Assembly (NCBI GenBank): GCA_905183005.1
Contig: CAJJDO010000032.1
Coordinates: forward strand, 434,001-498,000
DNA: 64,000 nucleotides
Reading direction: 5' to 3'
DNA from: Paramecium pentaurelia
Taxonomy: Eukaryota > Ciliophora > Oligohymenophorea > Peniculida > Parameciidae
In this document: positions 54,834-64,000 of the stretch, piece after piece
Position numbering within the stretch: the first letter of the stretch is position 1
Layout of the letters: the number at the start of each line of letters is the position of its first letter
Notes under the pieces: generated by a model
What the model saw: only the letters and a program-made list of their open reading frames with translations
Told to the model about the DNA's origin: nothing
Database searches by the model: none
Position numbers and translations under genes: made by a program

Positions 54834-57296
54834 TCAATGTTAATAATTCTATTGAACTGGAGGAGTTCTGGGAATCTTTGGTCTAGGGGCAAAGGCTTAT
54901 GCAGATTATTGTGGATGTTTTGGATTTCCATTTGTAATTTTGTTATTGTTATTCACATTTGAAATAAGACTATCAGCTATAAATGGTCCTTCTATTGATA
55001 TAATATATATATATATATTTACATCCAACAGGCATTTTTTCCAACTATGACTCTCTTAATTATTCTTAATAAGCACTTCTTTATTATAATTCTTTTTGCA
55101 TAATAGATTCCATTAATAATCTTTATTATTCTGCTTATTCATTATCTAAAGCAAATTCATTTTTTAATAATTCTTCACCAACAATCATATCATTATTCTC
55201 TAGATCATCTTCATCATCATCATCAACTGGACATTCTTCATCATCTTCTAAATCATCTACATCATTATCTTCTTCTAATTAAGATTGATCATAATCATCA
55301 TCATCATTTTCTAACTATTCAATCATATATTAGATTTATTTTTTGAATCTTTCATCACTAATTGATAATAATTTAGGTAATTCTTAAGGTATATTTAATT
55401 AATAAGCATATTCTCTTAGATCTCTTCTACTAAACATAGAATAGAATGTTCCATTAGTAAATGTTCTAATTTAATCATTAGGATATTCAATTAATTCGAA
55501 TAAGACTTCAAATGCTAATTCTTTATAAATTGATAAAGCATCTCTACCTCTAGAACTTAATGATAAATTCATAATTAAAGCTGTGATATATTCATAAGTG
55601 TATTCACTCAAATTAAATTTTTCCTAAACTTTAATAATTAATTATTACTCTCTTTAAAATATTTAAGGCAACCTAAATAATGTCATTATCAAGCATCCAA
55701 ATTTAACTTTATCTTCTCAATGATAATTTTTATAAAGTGCCAATTGCATTCTTTCTTTTGATAGAATCAGTTGAATCTTTTTTTATCAATTCAATCAAAA
55801 GTTTAATTAATTATGAATTACCTGTTAAATATGTTCTACCATCATAATCTGATGCCAATGCATTCATTAATTTTAATGTTTAACATTAAATTATTTAAGG
55901 AGATTTCATCATTAAATATTAAGCCAAAGCAATATTTCTTTAATGAGTACCAATAAGATCATGTGTTTAATATGCAACAACTACAGATCTTCTTTCTAAT
56001 GCACTTCTTGCTCTTGTAATTCTCCATCTTAAAGCTTATAGAACTGTTGCAACAAGAACTGGATTATTATTTTTTGTAAATAATTAAATGATCTTCTCAT
56101 AATTTAATGGAATATACTCTTCAATTGATTATTGGATTGGCATCATTTCTATTATTTTATATAATAAAAATTACATTATTAATTAGTTAAATCTGATAGA
56201 TCATGATCAGGTTAAGTGATTCTATCAAATAAAGATATATCTTATGATTTATTTATTAATTCATCTATATTCTAACTTAAAAATTTATCACATTAACCAA
56301 TCTTCTTTTTAAATTATTATAATTAATCTGGATTCTTTTTATTATTTTCTATATATTTGATCATCTCTTTCTCCATTTTTAACATGTCACCTGTAAATTA
56401 AAACCATTTTTTTTAGGCTTCAAATAAATTTTATGATGCTGTTTAATTAATATCTTATAATGCTTAAGCTTATTAAATATTTTTTTTCTTTAATTCATTA
56501 TTTTCCTATTATAATTATCTAATATTATCTGCAATCTTTTTTTAAAATTCTTATTATTAGATATTTGATGATCCTTCCTTTGATAAATATAATCTTTTTA
56601 AAATACTACCATTATGATCTTAACCATAAATAGATTAAATAAATTCCTTCAATCTAAATCTCAATTCAGAAATCCATTCATGAGTAAATAAATGTGAAAA
56701 GCTTTAATGAATTTCTGGATTTTTGACATAAGGTAAAGCATAAAAAGGTAAAACTTCATTTGTTTTTGATAAATCACCTCCTTTACTATCGAGATATTAT
56801 TTAAATTGATTAATAGAGTTTTTATCAATCACACCTTTCTTCATAAAAACTGGATGAATTGGGTATATAAGGAAATATATTTAAACATAAAATTCTAGCT
56901 TCCAAGATTCATGATCTTATCTTTATTGAATTGGAATGTATCTACTCCATGATTCCATAAACTTATCTTTTTCACCTCTATCAAAATAACCCAATATAAT
57001 ATTTTCTGTTTCATTACTTTATTCTGTTGCAAATTAAGATTCTACTCTAAATTATTCCAATGTTTTGAAACAATTATTTCTCAATAGATAATCTTACACT
57101 ATGTTATTTAATTGATCTGACAATGTTCCATTTGAATCAACTAATTTATCAGCCTAAATTAATATAATACAAATACCGACTATATTGCAGATTAAATTCT
57201 TTTTTATGGGATATCATTTTTACGATTTAACCCAGAATTTACTTTTGCTCTAACATCTTTCTAAGATTAGGGTTTCTTATTGTTATTATTCATCAT
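54834..57296 (-). CDS. ARMC9: ARMC9-like LisH/armadillo protein
   Basis: 785 residues; introns 57154-57176, 56149-56174, 55624-55648 and 54992-55022 (31 nt). The N-terminal third matches ARMC9: a LisH-type helix (QLNNIVQDYLLRNN), KLEFYVQIYFLIYPI, YLDSKGGDLSKT, VLPFYALPYVKNPEIH and EWISELRFRLKEF. Armadillo-like helices follow (VLVATVLQALRWRITRAR, NALASDYDGRTYL, TLQKLSLRRQSQ, SEYTYEYITALIMNLSL). The C-terminus is acidic and ends in a Gln/Pro-rich tail. ARMC9 localises to basal bodies and cilia and is mutated in Joubert syndrome, so its presence in a ciliate is expected. The start ATG is 22 bp from the divergent gene at 57319. Confidence 0.93.
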
Positions 57297-57318
57297 AACA
57301 GATAATATTAATAAAATT

Positions 57319-58340
57319 ATGTAATTATTTAACATTTAACTTTACTTTATACAGAAATCAATTGTCACAATAACAATCAATTATCATTACTTATCATAAA
57401 AAGACTTCCTCTATAAAGATCTAGAACTAAGTAAATGCTATTTTAATATATTATAAAATGATCTATTATTAAATCAATTAGATGTAGGAACAAATTTACT
57501 ATATGAGAAGAAGATTAATCATAGACATTCAATGTTTATGGATTCAAAATTAGCAGATAATTTAATAAATACTAAAATTCATTGTAGAATTAATTTATTA
57601 ATATATGTATTTAATTTTCCTGTGTTTATAAACATGAATTGAATTTCAAATTTACTCATTTACATAAAATTACAAGAAGAATATTCAAAATATTGGTATT
57701 GCAATATATTTAGGTAGTATAAGTATTTATAATCATCTTATTTTCTATATTATTAAGTCTTTTAAAGAACATTTTATTTTTATTAATAACAGTCTTTCAT
57801 TTATGGAGAAACTTATTAGAACTATAAGTTATTAAGGTGAATATATAATTTTAGTTAATAATATTTCAAATTTAATGATTACTTATCTTAATATAATTGA
57901 AATGCAAATATAGAATGAAATAATTTAAAATTAATACTAATTTCAGATACATAATGGATCTTAAATCATCTATTATAGTTAAATAATTCTAATGAATAAT
58001 CCTATGTTTTAATTTAGATTAATATTAATTCACATATTTTTAAATAATATTGTAATATCTCAAGATAATTTTTAATAGTGGATATTAAATGTATTAAGAT
58101 TTATAACAAATATTAAAAATGGATTATAAAAGAATACCGATTTATTAATATATTTAGATCCACCCTCCAAATTAAATAATATAAAAAAACTGAATATTTT
58201 GAAGTAACTCATTTAAAGAAAATAATTTGAATTTTTGTAATAGTATAGAATTGCATTATTGCTTCCAATTATTTTGGAGGATAGAGTTAAAGTGAATATT
58301 GTAAAGTTTTCTAAAGCAATCAGTATTTGTATGCATTAAT
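57319..58340 (+). pseudogene. Broken or frameshifted gene, unknown product
   Basis: Frame 1 from ATG 57319 reads LSQKDFLYKDLELSKC, NDLLLNQLDVGTNLLYEKK and HSMFMDSKLADNL and ends at TGA 57640-57642. A second frame, +1 to this, continues with coding-like sequence (EFQIYSFTQNYKKNIQN, SLSFMEKLIRTISYQGEY, LLLPIILEDRVKV) past 58330, but it has no in-frame Met to start it and no 18-33 nt GT..AG intron joins the two. Skipping one base at AAT-TGA restores one frame. The 3' end runs into the converging RING gene without a stop. I do not recognise the product. A sequencing error, a decayed gene or programmed frameshifting are all open. Confidence 0.45.
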
Positions 58341-58379
58341 TTTTTTGTTTTTATATAATCTTTTCCATAGAAATGTAAA

Positions 58380-58878
58380 TCATTTCTCCTAAATCTTTAA
58401 GGCCTCTAATACGTCTGATCGACAATTTGGACATTTCGTACTACTTTGAAGCCAAGAGTCAACACAAGATTTATGATATATATGTTTACAAGGCAGCTGT
58501 ATAATTAGTTCATCTATTTAAATAAAAAGTATATACCTTTTTAGAATTAATTACAGCATATACTACATTATCTGTTTGATTTTCCCATTTTCATCATTTT
58601 TAATTTTTGTAGATATTTCTTCGGAACTCCATTTGACTTTTAAAACATTTTATCAACACTATTCTACCACAATTAGAGTTGTAATTACTAGATTTACTAT
58701 ATTTTGTATTAGATACCTATATTTCTTATCTATATTAATTAGCAGCTAAAAATTAAAAGCTTTATTACCTTCTTCCCATATTCTTTCTGAAACTCCATCT
58801 ATTTCATATTATTATTATTATTATCCCTCTAAAATTAATAGATTGAATACCACTCCTCTCTTCAACTATTTAAATCAT
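58380..58878 (-). CDS. RING-H2 finger protein, 133 residues
   Basis: Five exons, introns of 22, 23, 29 and 23 nt; the sum is 134 codons. The C-terminal 50 residues are a full RING-H2: CSICCNQFQKDELIIQLP, CKHIYHKSCVDSW, then KCPNCRSDV (C-x2-C..C-x-H-x2-H-x2-C..C-x2-C; all eight ligands present). The N-terminus is a Q-rich coiled segment with RIWEEAANQYRQEIQQL. RING-H2 proteins are typically E3 ubiquitin ligases; the target is unknown. No membrane helix. The exact exon joins were deduced from frame and content. Confidence 0.85.
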
Positions 58879-59689
58879 TATCAATTTCTTTGTTCTTTTA
58901 ATTTATGAGTTTTTTTTCTGTTGTTATATTTATTAATCAATATTAAAATGAACATAATTTAGTTTCTAATAAAATATGGTAAACTAAACTATGTCTATTT
59001 TAATTACAATTATATACTAAAATGTTTTTTATATCTAAAATAGAAGAACTTTTAATCTATACAACTATTTCCATTTAACTTAAAGAAAGAAATTCTTGAT
59101 TTTTAATTTTTAAATCTAAATTCTTAAAGAATAATTAAATGATGTAATATAAAATTTAAATAAAATAATTGTTATTATACATATATTGAATTATATTATC
59201 AACTATAATCATTTATATAGATTCCAGTATTCTCATTTGTTTATATAAAATAATTACTTCATTTTATTTCATTTTATTTTTTTTATGTTTATATCTTAAT
59301 TAGATATTCTTATTTCTGAAAATTCAACAACTTATTAAAATTTCTGTCTTTTTGTGAATAGATCATATATAATATATTATATTATTATATGTTTGAGTAT
59401 ATAAATTCTAAGATTTTATTATTTTGATAAAAGAATATGATTATATTTAATGATTCTAAATTAATTAGAGAGTGAAAAACATATATAAGGATAATCAATC
59501 AATTAATTTTACATAGATTTGTTGATAATAAGTCTTAAAGTCATTTAAAATGGTTTTATTAGTTTGTATTATAATTAGTTTGGGAATTATTAAATTTCAA
59601 TGTTATATAGGGGACAATTTAAATCTTTTATTTAAAATAAAAAGAACATTGTCTAAAGTAAGAAAATAAAATATTTTATTAGAATCATT
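58879..59689. other. Intergenic region
   Basis: About 810 bp, AT-rich, upstream of both the RING gene and eIF4A. No gene or RNA recognised. Confidence 0.5.
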
Positions 59690-61016
59690 ATGGATCAACA
59701 AACACAAGATTTACAAGAAAATTGGATAGAGGTAATCGAATGAAGTATTTTTTTAAGCAAGTCGAAACATTTGAAGAATTAACATTGAGCAAAGATTTAC
59801 TTAGAGGAGTCTTTTCATATGGTTTTGAAAGACCATCAGCTATCTAACAAAAAGCCATCAAACCAATCATTTTAGGAAAAGATGTCTTGGCACAAGCATA
59901 ATCAGGTATGTATTTATCATTGAAAAATTTAACATAGGAACTGGTAAAACTGGTACATTCACTATTGGTGCTTTATAGAGAATCGACCCAAACCAAAGAA
60001 AGACTTAAGTCATCATTTTAGCTCCAGTTAGAGAATTGGCTAAACAAATTTATGATGTGGTTAAAGGAATAGGTCAATACTTGAACATTGAAGCTTTCTG
60101 TTGCATTGGTGGTACCTCAACCCAGGAGACCAGAGAAAAATGCAAATAAGGAGTGCACATCATTATTGCTACTCCAGGTAGATTGATTGATATGATGAAA
60201 AATAAATATTTGGATGCTACATTTATGAAATTGCTTGTTGTAGATGAAGCTGATTAAATGTTAGACTAAGGTTTTAGTGATAACTTCGCAGAAATCCTAA
60301 AAATGGTACCAGGAGATATTTAAATTGGTATTTCTGAAATTTAAAGTTTATCTTAGCATTATTTAGTGCTACTTTCCCATAAGAAATTATTGAATTAAGT
60401 AAATAGTTTTTGAGAGAAGGAACAGCTAAGATTTTGGTTAAAAAAGAATAATTGACATTAGAGGGTATTAGATAATTCTACATTGCAATCCAACAAGAAG
60501 ATCAAAAATTCAAAGTTTTGGTTGAATTGTATAAAAATTTAACAGTTTCTTAATCAATATTATTTTGCAATTCCAAAAAAACCGTTGATGATTTGTATGA
60601 TAAATTGACTACTGAAGGTTTTACTGTAAGTAAAATACATAGTCAAATGGAATAAAAAGAAAGAGAATAAGTAAATTAATTGTATATAAATTAGGTTATG
60701 CAAGAATTCAAAAAAGGTGCTGCCAGAATACTTGTTTCAACAGATCTTATGGGTAGAGGAATTGATGTACAATAATTATCATTAGTCATCAATTATGAAT
60801 TCCCAAGATTAAAGGAACAATATATCCATAGGTAATAATATTGAAATCTATTATTTTAGAGTTGGAAGAGCTGGTAGATATGGTAGAAAGGGAGTTGCCA
60901 TTAATATGGTAGCACAATAAGAAGCTAATCTCTTGTTAGAAGTTGAAAAATATTACAACACTAAAATTGATGAAATGCCCAAAGACTTAGCAGAAGTAGA
61001 AAAAGAATTAAGTTGA
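59690..61016 (+). CDS. eIF4A: DEAD-box RNA helicase, eIF4A family
   Basis: 395 residues after introns 59732-59757, 59906-59937, 60328-60356, 60671-60694 and 60832-60859. The DEAD-box set is complete: Q-motif GFERPSAIQ, motif I AQSGTGKT, Ia APVRELA (usually PTRELA), GG and TPGR, II DEAD, III SAT, IV-V (STDLMGRGIDVQ) and VI HRVGRAGR. Length and spacing equal eIF4A/eIF4AIII (about 395). It unwinds mRNA in translation initiation or forms the exon-junction complex; which paralogue cannot be decided by eye. The 3' third is repeated after a single N in the window. Confidence 0.93.
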
Positions 61017-61466
61017 AATATGGGTATTTGTTATAAAAGAGTATAAATGTCAATTTAAATTAATATGTTGTATCTTGGTTAGATCTTTCTTTTATTAAAA
61101 TAAATATATTTTGGTTTTTAAAATATTTAAATTAATTGTTAGATGATGATATTAAATATATCTAATTTTTAATATATAATTATGCTCATTCAAAAGAAAT
61201 TATGAATTATTTCAATAATAAAGATTTAATCTTATAAGATGTTACATGAACTAGTTTAACTAATTGTTTAAAATAAAATAGAGGAAATATATGGTTCTAA
61301 AAATATAAGATTTCTGTCAGAAAAAGACGTTGACTAGACTTCTAACAATAAATAACCCATTAAATCAGAATAGAATTAAGATTATAATGACGGCTATCTT
61401 GTAATTATACTATTAATTTGTCTCTTTTTGCTCATCTGTGTTTGTGGAACAATCATAGAAGTTAGC
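60353..61466 (+). repeat. First copy of a 1,114-bp duplication
   Basis: Copy of 61468-62581, apparently identical in every segment compared. It contains the 3' third of eIF4A, its 3' flank and the start of the one-pass membrane-protein gene. Confidence 0.9.
61239..61466 (+). CDS. Membrane-protein gene, first copy, truncated at N
   Basis: Same start and first 76 codons as the full gene at 62354, ending at the N (61467). This is the 3' end of the left contig, not a real truncated gene. Confidence 0.7.
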
Positions 61467-61467
61467 N
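61467..61467. other. Single ambiguous base (N), contig joint
   Basis: The only N in the window. The sequence to its right repeats that from 60353, so it marks an assembly join rather than one unknown base. Confidence 0.85.
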
Positions 61468-62581
61468 TTAGCATTATTTAGTGCTACTTTCCCATAAGAA
61501 ATTATTGAATTAAGTAAATAGTTTTTGAGAGAAGGAACAGCTAAGATTTTGGTTAAAAAAGAATAATTGACATTAGAGGGTATTAGATAATTCTACATTG
61601 CAATCCAACAAGAAGATCAAAAATTCAAAGTTTTGGTTGAATTGTATAAAAATTTAACAGTTTCTTAATCAATATTATTTTGCAATTCCAAAAAAACCGT
61701 TGATGATTTGTATGATAAATTGACTACTGAAGGTTTTACTGTAAGTAAAATACATAGTCAAATGGAATAAAAAGAAAGAGAATAAGTAAATTAATTGTAT
61801 ATAAATTAGGTTATGCAAGAATTCAAAAAAGGTGCTGCCAGAATACTTGTTTCAACAGATCTTATGGGTAGAGGAATTGATGTACAATAATTATCATTAG
61901 TCATCAATTATGAATTCCCAAGATTAAAGGAACAATATATCCATAGGTAATAATATTGAAATCTATTATTTTAGAGTTGGAAGAGCTGGTAGATATGGTA
62001 GAAAGGGAGTTGCCATTAATATGGTAGCACAATAAGAAGCTAATCTCTTGTTAGAAGTTGAAAAATATTACAACACTAAAATTGATGAAATGCCCAAAGA
62101 CTTAGCAGAAGTAGAAAAAGAATTAAGTTGAAATATGGGTATTTGTTATAAAAGAGTATAAATGTCAATTTAAATTAATATGTTGTATCTTGGTTAGATC
62201 TTTCTTTTATTAAAATAAATATATTTTGGTTTTTAAAATATTTAAATTAATTGTTAGATGATGATATTAAATATATCTAATTTTTAATATATAATTATGC
62301 TCATTCAAAAGAAATTATGAATTATTTCAATAATAAAGATTTAATCTTATAAGATGTTACATGAACTAGTTTAACTAATTGTTTAAAATAAAATAGAGGA
62401 AATATATGGTTCTAAAAATATAAGATTTCTGTCAGAAAAAGACGTTGACTAGACTTCTAACAATAAATAACCCATTAAATCAGAATAGAATTAAGATTAT
62501 AATGACGGCTATCTTGTAATTATACTATTAATTTGTCTCTTTTTGCTCATCTGTGTTTGTGGAACAATCATAGAAGTTAGC
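61468..62581 (+). repeat. Second copy of the 1,114-bp duplication
   Basis: Begins within the 3' end of the eIF4A third intron (TTAG acceptor) and matches 60353-61466 at an offset of 1,115. Confidence 0.9.
61472..62131 (+). CDS. eIF4A: eIF4A 3' exons, duplicated copy without 5' part
   Basis: Repeats eIF4A from LFSATFP to the stop (TGA 62129-62131) with both later introns. It lacks a start and the nucleotide-binding motif. Almost surely an assembly duplicate. Confidence 0.7.
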
Positions 62582-63070
62582 AGAAGAAAGAAAGTTAAAA
62601 AAGAAATTAAATAGAAATTATTATAAGAAACACCTCATTCACTATAATCCAACATCAAAATACTAAATAGTATCTAAGTTTAGTTTTAATATTCTTTATG
62701 GAAGTTAACCAGCTTCAATTTTAAGAATTAATCTACTCAAAAAATACTAAGATTCTAGCCAATTTTTATATCTCATAATAAACTTGAGCTTTAAATTAAA
62801 TTGGAATAAGATCATTATCCTTGGTCAGCTGAAGGACATATATTTACAAACTCAGAATCAGAAATATAAATTTATTTGAGAACAAGCCTTGATTGTGAAT
62901 TATTAGAAAAGAATGATAGAAGTGATCATTTATATTTACTACAATAATTTAAAGGAAAATACAACAATGAGGGAAATAAATTTGTTGGTTCATGGAGTGT
63001 CTATGGAAGTTAAGAACTTAATAATTTAAATTTTTTTGGAGAATTCGAATTATTAAAAATACTTTTTTGA
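62354..63070 (+). CDS. One-pass membrane protein, 238 residues
   Basis: Intronless, 239 codons. A 50-residue hydrophilic N-terminus (ELVQLIVQNKIEEIYG) precedes a strong membrane helix (YLVIILLICLFLLICVC), then a basic stop-transfer stretch (RRKKVKKEIKQK), and a soluble C-terminal domain of about 150 residues with WSAEGHIFTNSESEIQIYL and GNKFVGSWSVYG. The positive side after the helix suggests a cytoplasmic C-terminal domain. No family recognised. Its first 228 nt also occur before the N (61239-61466). Confidence 0.72.
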
Positions 63071-63324
63071 TAAAAATCACTTATTTTAATAAATTTCTTT
63101 TATTATTATTTAAACAATATAATTATTTATTTCATTCTCTTAATTAAAATCAAATATCTATAGATTAAGTTATTACTGAATTATTTTTCATGTCTTCAGA
63201 ATTATAAAATTAAGATATATAAATTTTTCAATAGTAATTAAATATAGAATAATAATGAAAAAATAGAAATTATATTATGCAACTACTAAATATAACTAAA
63301 ATATTGATTTAGATTTATAAATAT

Positions 63325-64000
63325 TCAATTAATGGAATCAAAAGGAGTATTTATTTTTCTTTTTGAGTTCATCATGGATACATTGCAATTCCAATTTTCT
63401 AAATCATTTATTTAGAAGTCTAATTAAAATATAGCTCCATTTCTAGCATATATACATGGATAATCAATATTAAATTAAAGAGAATTATGTCTTTAATATA
63501 GATATCTTAGAGTTTCTGCTATAAATCCAGCATGACTTAAAACCAAAACATTAATCATCCTTGATCCCTTTGAATAAGAGCTAAACTATTAAACTGAAGG
63601 GTGGTATAAGTTATTTATATCGATTTATGATCCTAATTAATCTCTATATGAAAACTAATGTTATATAATTAATTACAAATTTATAAGATTTTTTGTATAT
63701 TTAATCTCTAATCAGTTGATTAACAAAGGTTTCTACTCTTTCTTAGATTTCAACATTTAAAACTGGGGAATATTTAGGTTTAGCTAAGACATAAACATCC
63801 TAATAAGACTTTAATATTTCCTCCCCTTAATCAACTTCCCTTAATAATGGTGTATATGTAATGACTCTTGGTTTTTAATTCAACTGACTCTCAATATGAG
63901 AATAAGATTCTATACATCTTTAATCTATTTATTATAATACCTCTTATAATCACTAGTGTACACTTAATCAAATTTTACAGATTGTAATAGAGTGCCAGCT
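63325..64000 (-). CDS. Histidine-phosphatase (PGM superfamily) protein, N-terminus outside window
   Basis: The minus strand reads KFDQVYTSDYKRC, the usual S/T-S-x-x-x-R block; ITYTPLLREVDQGEE matches the L-E/R-x-x-x-G region; and NVLVLSHAGFIAETLRYL supplies the second catalytic His of the branch (SHAG, LVVSHG elsewhere). Two introns (23 and 22 nt) join these. The first RHG catalytic motif lies beyond base 64000. It resembles TIGAR/PGAM-like phosphatases; substrate not predictable. The stop is TGA 63325-63327. Confidence 0.82.

Noticed and set aside
60353..62581. Recent tandem gene duplication
   Set aside because: Boundaries fall exactly at an N and inside an intron, and the copies appear identical; an assembly join is simpler.

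Overview
The window is macronuclear-type DNA from a ciliate, most likely Paramecium or a close relative. It is very AT-rich. Long reading frames close only if TAA and TAG are read as glutamine and TGA is the sole stop. Almost every gene is interrupted by introns of about 18-33 nt (GT..AG, usually ending TAG). I resolved introns by hand, and for nearly every gene span minus introns is an exact multiple of three. Coding frames are not broken by TA-bounded insertions, which argues against micronuclear DNA. All functional names are from reading translated motifs; no database search was possible.

Layout. 0-8 kb: 3' end of a protein kinase, a predicted pseudokinase, Sm protein F, a YTH m6A-reader gene with a polyQ run, casein kinase 1. 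8.6-20 kb: one gene for a 3,769-residue multi-pass membrane protein. 21-25.7 kb: small hypotheticals, a coiled-coil protein, an SR splicing factor with a zinc knuckle. 25.7-32 kb: a GRIP-domain golgin, an SMP-domain lipid-transfer protein, a Pumilio protein, a MUL1/GIDE-like membrane protein. 32-39 kb: a 2,344-residue TRANK1-like SF1 helicase. 39-44 kb: unknown proteins and a decayed tandem paralogue. 44-48.3 kb: a VHS-polyQ-coiled-coil-adaptin-ear protein with 241 consecutive glutamine codons. 48.5 kb: U1 snRNA. 49-55 kb: coiled-coil acidic protein, Yippee-like protein, Y-family DNA polymerase with UBZ and PCNA-binding motif, ZC2HC zinc-finger protein. 54.8-59 kb: ARMC9, a frameshifted gene, a RING-H2 protein. 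59.7-64 kb: eIF4A, an assembly duplication around a single N, a one-pass membrane protein, and the 3' part of a histidine-phosphatase gene.

Themes. Splicing machinery is well represented (SmF, U1, SR protein), fitting an intron-rich genome. Several genes belong to membrane traffic and contact sites (GRIP golgin, VHS/ear adaptor, SMP protein). ARMC9 fits ciliary biology. The least familiar items are the giant membrane protein, the VHS/ear adaptor with TAA-encoded polyQ, and the pseudokinase.
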